This document shows, one piece after another, positions 32,917-43,834 of a stretch of 64,000 bases of DNA. The DNA is from Craspedostauros australis (lineage: Eukaryota > Bacillariophyta > Bacillariophyceae > Mastogloiales > Achnanthaceae). The first letter of the stretch is position 1. Every line of letters starts with the position of its first letter. The position numbers and the translations under genes are program-made. Location of the stretch: NCBI GenBank assembly GCA_026770025.1, contig JAMXDE010000039.1:186001-250000 (forward strand), read 5' to 3'. The notes beneath the pieces are model-generated. The model did no database searches, was not told the origin of the DNA, and saw only the letters and a list, made by a program, of their open reading frames with translations.

Positions 32917-32924
32917 TGACGTCA
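32917..32924. promoter_or_regulatory. Perfect CRE palindrome TGACGTCA
   Basis: The eight-base bZIP palindrome lies 73 bases upstream of the Gep4-like ATG and abuts an ACGCAT repeat. Binding is unproven. Confidence 0.4.
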
Positions 32925-32949
32925 CGCATACGCATACGCATACGCATAC
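32924..32949. repeat. (ACGCAT)4 repeat
   Basis: Four tandem ACGCAT hexamers end about 47 bases before the Gep4-like start codon. Confidence 0.9.
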
Positions 32950-32996
32950 ACACACTCGAATACGGGGAGTAGCGACAGCTCCAGACTCCAGACGCC

Positions 32997-33779
32997 ATGG
33001 TGCAATCGCTCAACACAAAGGCGCTGCTGACCTTGGCATCCGTGGCACGTCGGCCGTCGCTGCTGGTGCCTCATGTCGCCGTTTCCAACATCTCGGAACT
33101 CAACTACACGGCGCTGAAGGAGAGATGCGGCATCAAGGCAGTGATCTTTGACAAGGACAACACCCTGACGGCGCCGTACGGCATGTCGCTGCACGAAGAT
33201 GCCAGGTCGGGTCTGTCGCATGCGCAATCCGTCTTTGGCTCTTCCAACGTGGCCATCATGAGCAACAGCGCCGGCACGTTGGACGATCCGGAGTACAAGG
33301 ACGCCGCGGAGATCGAGGACAAGCTGGGAATCGCCGTCATCAGGCACACCGAGAAGAAGCCTGGCGGCTTGGAGGAGGTGATGGATCACTTCGAGGTCGA
33401 CGATGCCGCCGAACTGTGCATGGTGGGAGATCGGTTGCTGACTGATATCGTGTTTGGGAATCTGCACGGGATGCTGACGGTGCACACGTTGCCGCTGTGC
33501 AAAGGCAAGGACAATCAGAACGACAACACTGTGGCGAACATAATACGGAAGGTGGAGAATACTGGCCTCTACAGCAACTGGTTCGTCGGCCGCAAACTGC
33601 TGGCCAGCCGAATGGAGCACAAATACTGGAAGGGCGAAGACTACTGCTCATTGAAGATCTCGTTGGCGGATCCGACGAATCTGCGGCAGAGCGATAGCGC
33701 TAGCGACAATGGAGACAAGGACGATACGGGCAGCCGTAATGACAGCGACGACGGCAATAACCAAACAGAACGGCGGTGA
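32997..33779 (+). CDS. Phosphatidylglycerophosphate phosphatase (Gep4-like, HAD family)
   Basis: It dephosphorylates phosphatidylglycerol phosphate on the way to phosphatidylglycerol and cardiolipin. HAD motifs are complete: motif I FDKDNTLTAP (Asp52, Asp54), motif II MSNSAG, the Lys of EKKPGG, and motif IV VGDRLLTDI. The sequence ITALK/NISELNY before motif I and the DKDN version are typical of the Gep4 mitochondrial family. The N-terminus (MVQSLNTKALLTLASVARRP) is a plausible mitochondrial presequence. The C-terminal 40 residues are a Ser/Asp/Asn-rich tail not needed for catalysis. 260 aa, single exon. Confidence 0.88.
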   Translation: MVQSLNTKALLTLASVARRPSLLVPHVAVSNISELNYTALKERCGIKAVIFDKDNTLTAPYGMSLHEDARSGLSHAQSVFGSSNVAIMSNSAGTLDDPEYKDAAEIEDKLGIAVIRHTEKKPGGLEEVMDHFEVDDAAELCMVGDRLLTDIVFGNLHGMLTVHTLPLCKGKDNQNDNTVANIIRKVENTGLYSNWFVGRKLLASRMEHKYWKGEDYCSLKISLADPTNLRQSDSASDNGDKDDTGSRNDSDDGNNQTERR

Positions 33780-34203
33780 CGAAGTTCAGCATCCATTATA
33801 TCATATATTACGCATTATATGAGCATTACGCACGCACGTACGAGTGTAGAGATACCACGTTTTATGCTCAACCATGCACCCACCATGCCATGCCACATGG
33901 AGTATCGTGTGTGGCTTCGATGTATTGTACGCGAAAGAGAGTGAAGAAGAAGAAGAAGATGATAGTGATGAGAGGATGAAGAAAGCAAGGCAGGCAGGCA
34001 GCAGATGGTGCAAATTCTTCGGAATAGAATTTCACGTTCTCGTGCAATGTTGCTGCCGCCATTTCCGTCACCGATTGTCATTGCCAACACTGTTGCGCTG
34101 TGCTGCTCTTTCCAAATCGTTCCGTCCTGTCGCTTGAAGTCAGTCTTCTGGGTAGGTTGTACAATACCTATACTCCAGGGCGTCTGCGCATTGTATGGAG
34201 TAC

Positions 34204-34232
34204 TCGTACCCGTACCCGTACCCGTACCCGTA
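34204..34232. repeat. (CCGTAC)n hexamer repeat
   Basis: Four to five tandem CGTACC units in noncoding DNA. Confidence 0.9.
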
Positions 34233-34856
34233 TGGCTCACACGAGAATGGCGCGGAAACCATACCGTTATCGTTCATGGCATGACATGATGTGGCGTGGC
34301 ATCAGATGGTGTCATGTCATGTGGAGGATGTTGTTGACCTTCTCGTGCTGCGAATGTGTGGCAATACCGTACGTGTACGTACAGTTATGGTACGAGAGGC
34401 AGTGCACAGTACATGGCGTCACCACAGGATTACGATCGACGGACAAGCACAGCCATAGCGCATGATTTGGAATAGGAGTTGGTGTCTTGTGAGGTCTGTA
34501 CGACTACGACTGCCAATACTCCATCACACCACAACATGTCACATCATGTTTTGTGAGGTCTTGTTGTGCTTCTCTCGCACCCCCACTCGTAGCTCGTACG
34601 TCGCTGACATCCCCAAGATGGCCGAACAGAAGAGAGGAGAGGGAGGGTCAGAACAGAACACTGTTCTTGGGAGAGGTCGGAGTCAAAGCACAAGAGAGAG
34701 AGGGGTGGATCAATCATGATAGAACAGGAGTTGAGGTTGATTGGGTCGGCGCGAACACCTTCGAGCTACAGTAGGTCGCACGTGCACGATCTACGATGGA
34801 CTATCCAATCCATCAATCATGAGACCTCTTGTCCTCTCCTCCAGGATTCGAACAGC

Positions 34857-34893
34857 GGCGCAAGTTCCCAAGGGAACACTGCCCCTTTGCGCC
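34857..34893. repeat. Nested perfect inverted repeat
   Basis: GGCGCAA (34857-34863) pairs with TTGCGCC (34887-34893), and inside it GTTCCC (34864-34869) pairs with GGGAAC (34872-34877). A GTTCGAATCC sequence (minus strand, 34853-34844) adjoins it, resembling the variable and T arms of a long-arm tRNA, but the T-stem does not pair, so I do not call a tRNA. Confidence 0.6.
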
Positions 34894-36072
34894 AGGCGGA
34901 AGAACAACAAAAAGGAGAATTGTCATTCCTCTGTTCCCAGCCAACAGTGCAGTCACAGGTACATGGAACTCGCGCTCTAAACCGTGCTTCGTTCTGTGGA
35001 GTACCTGAAGGTGCGGGTACCGTAGTCGTAGTAGCGTGATCATTCGTGTTCCGATCGCATTCTTAGCGTGGGGTACTGTTACTCGTGTTACTGCCACTCG
35101 TACGCTCCTCTACCAAATCTACGAACAACCCCAGTGTTCCTGTTGGTGGAACAACGTGCCGCGGGACTGCAGTCGACACCGAACAAGAGATAACAATGGC
35201 GAAACGAACCCGCCATCATTCGTGAAATGCCAAGGCTCCCAATGACATCCATCATCTGGTGCGACGTCTTTTCCAGCCGTTCATGTGCTGTCATGTGTCA
35301 CAGCGCGAGAGGTCGGTCTTCGTCTGATTGGCTGGAGATCGTGGGCTGTGGGGAAGAACGAGCATGGCCGTCTCTGGGCTGGCTGTTGTTCTGTTCGAGT
35401 CGTGCATCATCCTCCACGACAAGATGCCGATGGCTGTTCTGGGCAAAGACATGACTGGCTTGGCAGACCGTCAGCGACCCAAAACGAACACGCAGTTCGC
35501 CACTTCGCCAATCAAATTTGAGAATTCGGCTTGGTCATTGTGCGTTCTTCGCTTGTCGGTGGATTGGCATTCTGTCTGTGTTGGTCGGAGCATTGGCTCG
35601 AATGGGTCGAGATTCAGAACATTGCAGAGGATGGAGAGGTCCAAAAATAAGACACGGTGGGATACAACCGATCCATCACCAAAAGATGATACAAGATACG
35701 AGCTCCAAAAATGGATCGTCGTAGGAAGCTGGTACATTGGGTACGTGAGACAAGGCGTTTGCGCGATCATGTCGTTCCTGTTGCCGACAAAAGCCAAAAC
35801 CCATCTCAACGTTCCATCGGCAGGCTAACCCCAGCACTCACATTTTGCCGTGATGAAGCCACGATCACAAGTGGCCATCAACACGCATTGCTCCTCCTTT
35901 TGTCGCCCCTGTCTTGTTTGTGGTGCACATAAAAATCATCCCAACAAAGCAGGCATCCATCAAACTCGTCTCAACAACGACAACAGCAACAGAAGCGCTG
36001 CAACATAACGCAACGCAACGCAACAAAACAAGACATCAAATAATCACAACACCAACAGCAACAACAACAACC

Positions 36073-38877
36073 ATGAGCAACAACATGATCAAGCAAGTCG
36101 GACAGGCCATCCGTCGGCACTCCAGCAAGGCCGGGCGGCACTACACTCGTCCTTTGCCGGTCGTCAATGTACGTCCCCCAATTCACAAGTGCAACAGCAG
36201 ATGCACCACGTCAAGATCCCCCATGGGGGCACAATCGTAATGCAACTCAGCAAGTGACCAAGAATCTAAGGTGCACGCGCGAGCGGTGGCCGTGGTGGTG
36301 CTGGTGGTGGGCAGGCTACATGGCATGACAAGACAAGACAAGGCAATGGGATTCAGGTGGAGGCTGATGGTTGATGATCGATGGACAATGGACAATGGAT
36401 GCGTGGCTGAGCAATATCGCGAAGCAAGGCCACAATGTGGCAACCAAATCAGCGCGTGGAACCATGCCACACCCATGCATTGACGGCAATGGAGGATGGG
36501 CACGACAAACGGCGAATGACCGCTTCGTTGCAGCATTGCACTGCAATGTGCTGGGACAACAGCCCACCGGCGAACAATCATCCCTCAATCTAAATGGAGC
36601 GGCATCAAACAACAACAGCGCAGTGGCTGTGACCGTCATTTGCATGGCCAATCCACAAGGAAAGAGGAATGACGGCGCGCGAAAACCAAACACCCCGAAG
36701 ACCCACGTTTTCCACGGCTATTCATCCGTCGCGGATCTTCTCTGCAACCACGCAAACATCGCTCCATTGTCGCCACCCAGCCATGCAACAAGCATCCAGC
36801 CATTCCTCAAGCAACAACCATCCCATTACTTGCCTTGTATCCATGAAGCCACCACACACTTGCACATCCGGATTCCTATCTTGCTTGTCCTGTCCTGCCT
36901 TGCCTTGCCTTGCCTTCGCTTCATGCTGTGTCAACACTTTCCTGCTTGCTGACATCTCTGCCGATCCAGTATTCACGAATGGATACGTGCAACAACCGAA
37001 CGAGCGAGCATGCGAAGCCTCTTTCGCATCTCGTCGCCGAACCTGTCAGAACAGCACCCCACTCACACACACGCACCAAAATCCCCGCCCATGCCATACC
37101 ACGTGCCCCGGATCCTCATCCACGCCCCCAAACGCCACACACAAACTGAAACTGAAACGAACGAATCCAACATCAACGCCCTTCTCTTCCGCTTTGGGTC
37201 GGATTGATGATTCGTGATTCCTTTGCCATCCTCCCTTCTCTTTCTCTCACGGCGACACCACATTCGCAACATCTTGTTGATTGTTTGTTGATTGTTTGTT
37301 GATTGTTTGCTGATTGCTGATTCCTATTAATTGCTGATTGCGATCACTGAACATTGATTGTCTCCTATTGCCACCATTGACATGCTGCACACTTGATGCC
37401 ACTTCACTGCTCGAATCATACTGCTGATTGCAAACCACAGGCCCAGAACAATGCCGCAGATGTGGCACCGACCGTTGACCCAGACCACTTCCAGCCCTTG
37501 GGCAGCTGGTCCTCGGACAAGCTTGATGAATCACGACAGAACACGCCCTTCCTCATGACCTGGGTCCCAGGCAAGGCACGTGAGAACGTCCCCAACATGA
37601 CGCACGGAGAGGGTCCGTACCTTTTCGACGACAAGGGCAACCAGTACTTGGACTGGACCTCTCAGGCCGTCTGCGCCAACCTCGGCCATGACGTACCCCA
37701 AGCGGTCGTCGATGCTGCCGCACAACAGATGAGAGAGTTGCCATTCATGTACGGAGGCATTGGAGTGCCAGAAGTCCGAGTTCGCCTCAACCAGCTCATG
37801 AAGGAGATCCTGCCAGGCGACTTGCAGGCAGCGGTCTACCCATCCTCAGGCGCTGAGGCCAACGAGGCTGGAATCATGATGGCGCGACGATTCACCGGAC
37901 GCGAGAAGGTCATCAGCTGGTACAGATCCTACCACGGCGGCACCGGCCATTCCGGCGCTGCCACCGGCGACTTCCGCCGATGGTACGGATCGGACAGCGT
38001 CCCTGGCTTCGTCAAGGCCTTCAACCCATTCCCACTCTTCTTCAGACCGGGCGGCAACAACGCCACAGAGGAGGAGAGCGTCGAGGCAGCACTCAGCATG
38101 CTGGAGGAACAGATCCTCAACGAAGGACCAGAGAACATCGCCTCCGTCATGATGGAACCCATCGTGGGAGCGGGCGGTTGCCTCATCATGCCGGACGGGT
38201 ACATGCAGGGTGTTCGTGCTCTCTGCGACAAGTATGGTATCCTCATGCACGTTGACGAAGTGATGGTCGGCTTTGGTCGCACAGGCAAGATGTTCGGATT
38301 CCAGAACTACGCCGGCGTCATGCCAGACATCGTCTCGTGCGCGAAGGGAATCGCATCCGCCGCCGTTCCGCTCTCCATGACTGCATGCAGCCAGGAGATC
38401 ATGGACTTCTTCGACGACAAGCCGCTCGGGTACGGATCCACCTACCAGGCGCATCCAGTGGCCATGGCCGTTGCGTACGAGAACATCAAGTACCTGCTGC
38501 AGGAGAACATCGTCGGGCGGGTCCAGGCAATGGCACCGCTCTTCGAGGCTCATATGCAGAAGATCGCCAGCGAGCACCCCTGCATCAAGCAGTACAGATC
38601 CATTGGTATGTTCGGATGCTTCGACATCCACGACTTCGAAGGCAAGAACCCGAAGCTGCAGCACGAAGCCGCTCACACGGCGTTTGCCAAGTACAAGGAC
38701 GCATACCGAAGGAACGGCCTCGTCGGATTGCACCGATACCCACACATCCACTGTGCACCACCTCTCAACATCACCCAGGACCAATTGATCGATGGATTCG
38801 GCAGACTCGAGCGATCGATCTACGTCCTGGAGGAGGCGCTCGGCTACAACAGCGTCGATGACAGAGAGGCTGTCTAA
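36073..38877 (+). CDS. Class-III PLP aminotransferase, mitochondrial (omega-aminotransferase type)
   Basis: It moves amino groups from an omega-amino donor to an oxo-acid. Exon 1 is 36073..36168 (32 codons, basic presequence with IRRHSSKAGRHYTR); exon 2 is 37441..38877. Both junctions are phase 0 (GTACGT...CAG), and the intron is 1,272 bp, by far the longest here. The 510-aa product has the fold-type I markers: SSGAEANEAGIMMAR, SWYRSYHGGTGHSG, Asp304 in HVDEVMVGFGRTG, PLP Lys334 in CAKGIASAAVPLS, and GYGSTYQAHPVAMA. The closest feel is taurine- or beta-alanine-pyruvate aminotransferases, but the substrate cannot be read from sequence. The exon-1 link rests on the presequence and compatible phase. 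Confidence 0.86.
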
Positions 38878-40131
38878 GTGAGATTGGCCGATGTGTGCAA
38901 GCGCCATTCCATACTCCGTCATGCTTGCTTCCTCGCTTCCTTCCTTGCCAATCAAACAGCCAGCGACACAACGCCACCTTCTCAAACAGACAATCTGTAC
39001 GAAATACGATGGCGCATCGCAATGTGGCATGGAGCGCACCGTATTACGGTATCATCCTGCACGAAACGAAGCAAGAGAAGCCATTCCGATGCATGAGAGC
39101 ATGTACCCGTGACATGCGCTGGATCGAAATGGACTCTTGTGTGCAGGTGTGCACATCCAACAGCATCGCACATCAAAAAGCAAGCACAAAAGATGACGGC
39201 TCGCCAACGACATGGGCACCGCAGAAACCGCCAATTTTTAGGACCAAGCGGTTCTTGCCCGGTGCACATCCATCAATCTACCCCTCGACAGCAACAGCAG
39301 CATCCATCCAAGATGTATGCCTAGTCATGTCATATCGCAACATACACATTCCTACACCCGCACATGAAAAGCGGGAAAACAAACAAATACAAAAACAAAA
39401 ACACACCACCACCAATACACGCCAAGCACCATGCCATACAATCAGAAGTACCCCACGAGGAGACACTGGTATGACCCCAACGCTTGGCACATCCATGCAC
39501 GCACGCAGCAGCCCGAGCAGTCACGCCTGCAGCAACAGCAACCACGCACATGCATAAACGAGAAACAAAATGATGAACGAACAACAAGCAACCCTGGTGG
39601 ACATGCGTGTCATGACCGTACCTATACCTGTAATCGTGCCGTTCAACCAAATCAAAAACCTGAGAAACAAGAAATGCGCAGCGATCGACAAGGGAGGCGG
39701 AGAAGGCAACAGCAACAGCGATCAACATCCCTCTCTCTCTCTTTCGCCCCGTGCCAATGTAAAAGTAGCAATTCTATTTTTGAACTGGAGACAAATACTC
39801 AAGAGAGCCAACACTCTTCTGCCTTCATCATATCAACTTTGTTCAGTTCCTCCTGTTCTCATGGTACCTTCTGCTTTCACTTGGAGTTGCGCTTGATAGG
39901 ACACTCGTTCACGTATCATGCCGGCACGTTGTGGAGACCACTGACAGGACTATACCTTGTGCGTAACAAGAGCAAAGCATCTCTCACTCAGCAAGTGCGG
40001 ATGTTGTCTACCAGTACGCGCACAAGGACTGTATGTACGAGCTATTCCTCCCAAGGGCCTGGTCATTCCATTCCTATTCTCATGTCACTCCTCCTCCTCG
40101 TAGGGAAGAACGCCCCCGAACCAAGGTGGGC
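38878..40131. other. Convergent spacer, aminotransferase / thylakoid orphan
   Basis: 1.25 kb of 3' flanking sequence, A/C-rich around 39360-39430, with a short CT tract near 39729-39742. No supported gene. Confidence 0.55.
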
Positions 40132-41235
40132 TCACAGCTGGCTTGACGTGAAGACATCCGCATCCTTGTTGATCTGAATGCCGTAGTAGAAGCCCGACGA
40201 CGTCCTCTCAGCACCCGCCTGCATTTCATTCCACTCCCGCAGCAAACGTTCGATTTCCAGGTTCGTCAGGGGATACTGCGTGCTCTCCGCATCGCGGTAC
40301 TTGCCGTAGTACCGCCGGAATGCCGATACGATGTCCGTGCGATGGCAGCTGCCACCCGGCGACAGGCGATTCTGCGCGAAGACTTGGAACTCCTCGCGCA
40401 GCTGCGAGCTGCGATCGAAGACCTCCCGCGTGGCGCGCTTTTCGCCGCTGGCGATGCGACCCAGCTCCAAGGCACCACCGCCGATCAATGACACGCCTGC
40501 CAGCTGCAGGCACACGCCGCTGTCGCCCTCGGCGAGCTGCAGCAGCAGGTAATCTGTGACGACACCGAGGCAAGCAAAGACGACGCCCAGCAGCAGGAGC
40601 AACGGGATGGGCAGCGGCGCGAAGAGACCGGCGTTGCGATCCTTCAGCCATGGTGCCTTTTCCTCGTCGTACAGCACGTTGGCGAGCGGCGTGGCGAGCG
40701 GATTGGATCGTGACCCTGCCAGCAACCACAGCGCTCCTCCCCAAGCCAGCGACGGCACCAGATCGTTCTTGACACTGAATTGGATGATGTTGTTCCTGCG
40801 CTGCTCCTTGACGGCAGCAGCCGCGGAGGCGCGTTGCCCCGAGTTGGTCCGTGACCCCAGCGTGATGCCAGCATTCGGGTTATCCATCTGGCTGAGCTCG
40901 TCTGGGAAGACCTTGTCGAATGCCGTGGCCGACGAGGGCATCACCGATGTTGCAGCCAGCGTCGTGAGTGCCGCAGCAGCTGCCTTGGAATAGAAACTGC
41001 GTCTGGATGTGATCGCATCCGAATGGTCCGAAGTTGCCGACGTTGCCGGTGAGGGCGTCGGCGATGTGCAGTCCTCATCCACTGCGGATCCAGTGACGCG
41101 GACAGCGTGAAAGTGCTCATCATGACCAATGCGAGCGAATGAATGAGTGGTACGGCGCGCATGAAGCTGCCTCTGGAAGGCTTGACCGGAAGGAAGGGTC
41201 GCGATCAGCACGAGCGCAGGAATCAGAATCTTCAT
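40132..41235 (-). CDS. Plastid (thylakoid-targeted) membrane protein of unknown function
   Basis: Function not recognised. The 367-aa product has three-part targeting: a signal peptide ending GQA-F at residue 20; an Arg/His-rich transit region; then a twin-Arg (residues 78-79, SRRSF) with an Ala-rich hydrophobic stretch and a second cleavage-like SATA-F at 105, as in Tat-type thylakoid precursors. After that come about three membrane-prone segments (SLAWGGALWLLAG, PIPLLLLLGVVFACLG, LAGVSLIGGGALELG) and a conserved-looking soluble C-terminus (SPGGSCHRTDIVSAFRRYYG, YPLTNLEIERLLREWNEM). The ATG at 41235 starts the signal peptide; upstream in-frame ATGs at 41265 and 41286 would mask it. Single exon. 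A role in photosystem assembly is only a guess. Confidence 0.8.
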   Translation of the reverse strand: MKILIPALVLIATLPSGQAFQRQLHARRTTHSFARIGHDEHFHAVRVTGSAVDEDCTSPTPSPATSATSDHSDAITSRRSFYSKAAAAALTTLAATSVMPSSATAFDKVFPDELSQMDNPNAGITLGSRTNSGQRASAAAAVKEQRRNNIIQFSVKNDLVPSLAWGGALWLLAGSRSNPLATPLANVLYDEEKAPWLKDRNAGLFAPLPIPLLLLLGVVFACLGVVTDYLLLQLAEGDSGVCLQLAGVSLIGGGALELGRIASGEKRATREVFDRSSQLREEFQVFAQNRLSPGGSCHRTDIVSAFRRYYGKYRDAESTQYPLTNLEIERLLREWNEMQAGAERTSSGFYYGIQINKDADVFTSSQL

Positions 41236-43834
41236 GCCGGAGTAGCTGGGTATCAGTGGTGACATGTTGTGTTGCAGCTCCCTCATTGCGGGTCCGACTC
41301 GTGTCTGTACACTCGTCAGTGCAGTGTCGGAGCAGTGATGGAGTTGAATAGATTTGAAGGTTTGACTGGAGTCGGATCGATTCGATTCAATTCGATTCGA
41401 TGGCTTGCTTGTTGGTTTCAATGACAACAGAGTCGGAAGGTTTGGAAGGAAGACTGACTTGGGGAAGACAGGTCGAGTGGGTTTGTGCCAAAGTTTGGGA
41501 TCGACCAGAGTCAAGTCTTCGTGAGATCTGCATCCTCTTGTTGCAACAGTTGGGCAATGATCTGGTTGTGACTTGTTGAGTGATCTGTTTGTGGGTGACA
41601 CGGGAGATACGTGTTCTGCACAATGATGGCATCAACTTCGTCATCGTGACGATACAAATATGCCTTTACTATAGTATCATGAATATAGCGGAGAGTACCT
41701 TTTCAATATGGCGTAGTATCGCTCAGAGAAAAGTACCAGGCTTGGCGAAGCACGAAAAGAGATCAGGTTGGTTGGGATCCTCGCATTGTGGCAACATTCT
41801 TGATCAACTAATAGCATACGAGCTATCAACTCTATCATCGCAGCATGGATGATTTCCAGCTGAAGCAGAACAATCGAGAGACACAGTCCTTGCCCTGTCA
41901 ACACTGCGCTGCATACCACAGTGTGCACACCACAGTGTAATCTCCATCTCTCCAACCAGCTGCTACAAGCGGTGTGACGGGCTGCACTTCGTGATGCTGG
42001 CAGGTCGGAGCGTCGCGTCTCCCAAGGCTTGTGCGGAAGCCGTCCAAGGATCTCTCTTTCTCCCCACTCCAGAGACGGAATTGGCAACAGGTCTTGTCCT
42101 TGATTCTGCTTGATGGATCTACGAATACTGCATTCACCACAACTATTCTCTCTCTCTCTCTCTGTCTCTCTAGACTACTATACGACCTACCAATACTCTT
42201 GCTCTGCGCGAGCCAAGTAGATTTTCCGAGGATGGTGTCTTGCCACGACTTCATGTCCCGGCAAGCAATGGCAACGATGAATGCAACCGTTGCGGTGCTG
42301 GTCTGTGCATCCGCCAAACTCTTTGCTCTAACATTGCGGTCACTGTGGCAGTTGATGCGAGTCATTCTTGACAACAGAGCATCGAGGTCGGCCAGGTGAG
42401 TGCTGCCGTCGCCATTGTGACGCCCAATGTGGCCGCATCGACGACGCCGTTGCGTCGACAACGGACGAAGAGATGCGGTGTGTTTTTGGGAGCCCTGTCA
42501 CGCGGAAGCCAAATTTGTGACACACGACACAAAGATGCGCGTGACATGCGTCGAGGTATTTGGTGTCGCAGAATTTGTCTCATACAAATCGTGAGGCTAA
42601 GTGTTTTGGCCCAACAGTGGAGAAATTTGTTTGAGGCTTCCGAGTCTGTGTGCTTCTGACAGAAATTGGAACCATGTGTGTTGTGCGAACACATGGCTTC
42701 ACCCGCTTCCATCTTGCGTGCACTGCGCATTGAGCGCAACAGCGTGGAAATAGGAGAACGACAAAGGCAGAAATCCGTGCAAAGACCCAACCAAGACACG
42801 GAAGCCTCTGGCTTTGCCTTCTGGCACTCTGTGGGCACAGATACAATCCATCACGCTCCTCCTTCACCTGCATCACAACCACAACAACAGCCTCCACCTC
42901 AAACCGAATCATCAGAGCGCAGTCACTGAGGGTGCTTCAACTCGCAATCCAACATTTTCGTCACATCGCATCGCATCACACCACATCACATCATCATACT
43001 CCACACACCAACCTGGATGCGACCGCCGATTCATAATCGCACCATCCTGTACCTTCACCATACCACAGCGGACCACACCATTGCAGCAGAGACAGCAGCA
43101 GACGACAAGAGATCCATCGCAGAGCGTTGACAGCAAGAGCATACCATTGTACCCACGCAGCTAATCTATCGCGCGCCTCCTTTGCGGAATCAGAATTGTA
43201 CGTCTCGGAACCATGGCGGCAAACGGACGGGGTGTGGTCTTTTGTGAGGGAATCAAGGGACATCGCTGCGATGGCGGGATACGATCTGCACCAACTTGGC
43301 ACGATCGAGAAAGCAGACGGCAGCCGCGGTTGACATGTGCACCTCTGTGGTTCTGGTGTGCACGGACTCGTCTCTTGCCGTACCCCGCAGGCGAGGCGGC
43401 TGTCTTTGTGTGCAGAGTTGGTTGCCTTGGTCGAGCGATGGAATGGATTCGGAGGCATCTCGTCATTCTGTCCTATTCCTCTCACACACACACCATCTCT
43501 CTCTCTTCACGCTTGCCACGCCGCTCGTTCCTTCGTTGGACAACGAACTGGCTGACCATCCCTCACATGCCACCACTCTCGCAACCCAATCGACTGATCT
43601 GCATCTCACCTGATCGCTTTCACCGAGAGTAGACTCGAAGAAGCGAAGGAAGTCCTCTCTTGATAGACACAACCACAGTCACAACCACAATTATAACCAC
43701 AACGACCAATACTCACTCATATTTCGCGCAATAACAGAGCGCTGCACTCAACACCACAGAGGACTCCAACACCTAACAACAACAACAAAGCCGCAACAAT
43801 CAGCACAAGTAAAAGCACAGGCACAACCACAGCC
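41236..43834. other. Divergent spacer, thylakoid orphan / acidic-tail membrane protein
   Basis: 2.6 kb with no supported gene. A CT tract is at 42146-42171. Frames of 110-190 codons on both strands (for example 42362-42838 minus) overlap each other and lack domain or targeting features. CA-rich leader sequence precedes the next start codon. Confidence 0.45.
42146..42171. repeat. (CT)n tract
   Basis: About twelve CT dinucleotides with one GT interruption, in noncoding DNA. Confidence 0.9.

Larger units (their letters stand above)
32237..32996. other. Divergent spacer, Cys-rich orphan / Gep4-like gene
   Basis: Shared promoter space of 760 bases. It holds a perfect TGACGTCA and an ACGCAT repeat just before the phosphatase start. 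No extra gene is supported. Confidence 0.55.
33780..36072. other. Spacer, Gep4-like gene to aminotransferase
   Basis: 2.3 kb without a supported gene. It holds a CCGTAC hexamer repeat (34204-34232), many GTAC words (34370-34420), a nested inverted repeat with a tRNA B-box-like sequence (34844-34893), and an ACATAAAAATC element near 35928 that could be a TATA-like promoter for the aminotransferase. Confidence 0.5.

Noticed and set aside
34844-34930. tRNA gene on the minus strand
   Set aside because: B-box-like sequence and acceptor-like pairing exist, but the T-stem does not pair and there is no proper A box or D arm.
37846-39039. 397-codon antisense frame opposite the aminotransferase
   Set aside because: Shadow of a conserved PLP enzyme exon; no motif.
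42362-42838. 158-codon minus-strand gene
   Set aside because: Cys/Arg/Ser-rich random composition and overlapping rival frames; no start context or homology recognised.
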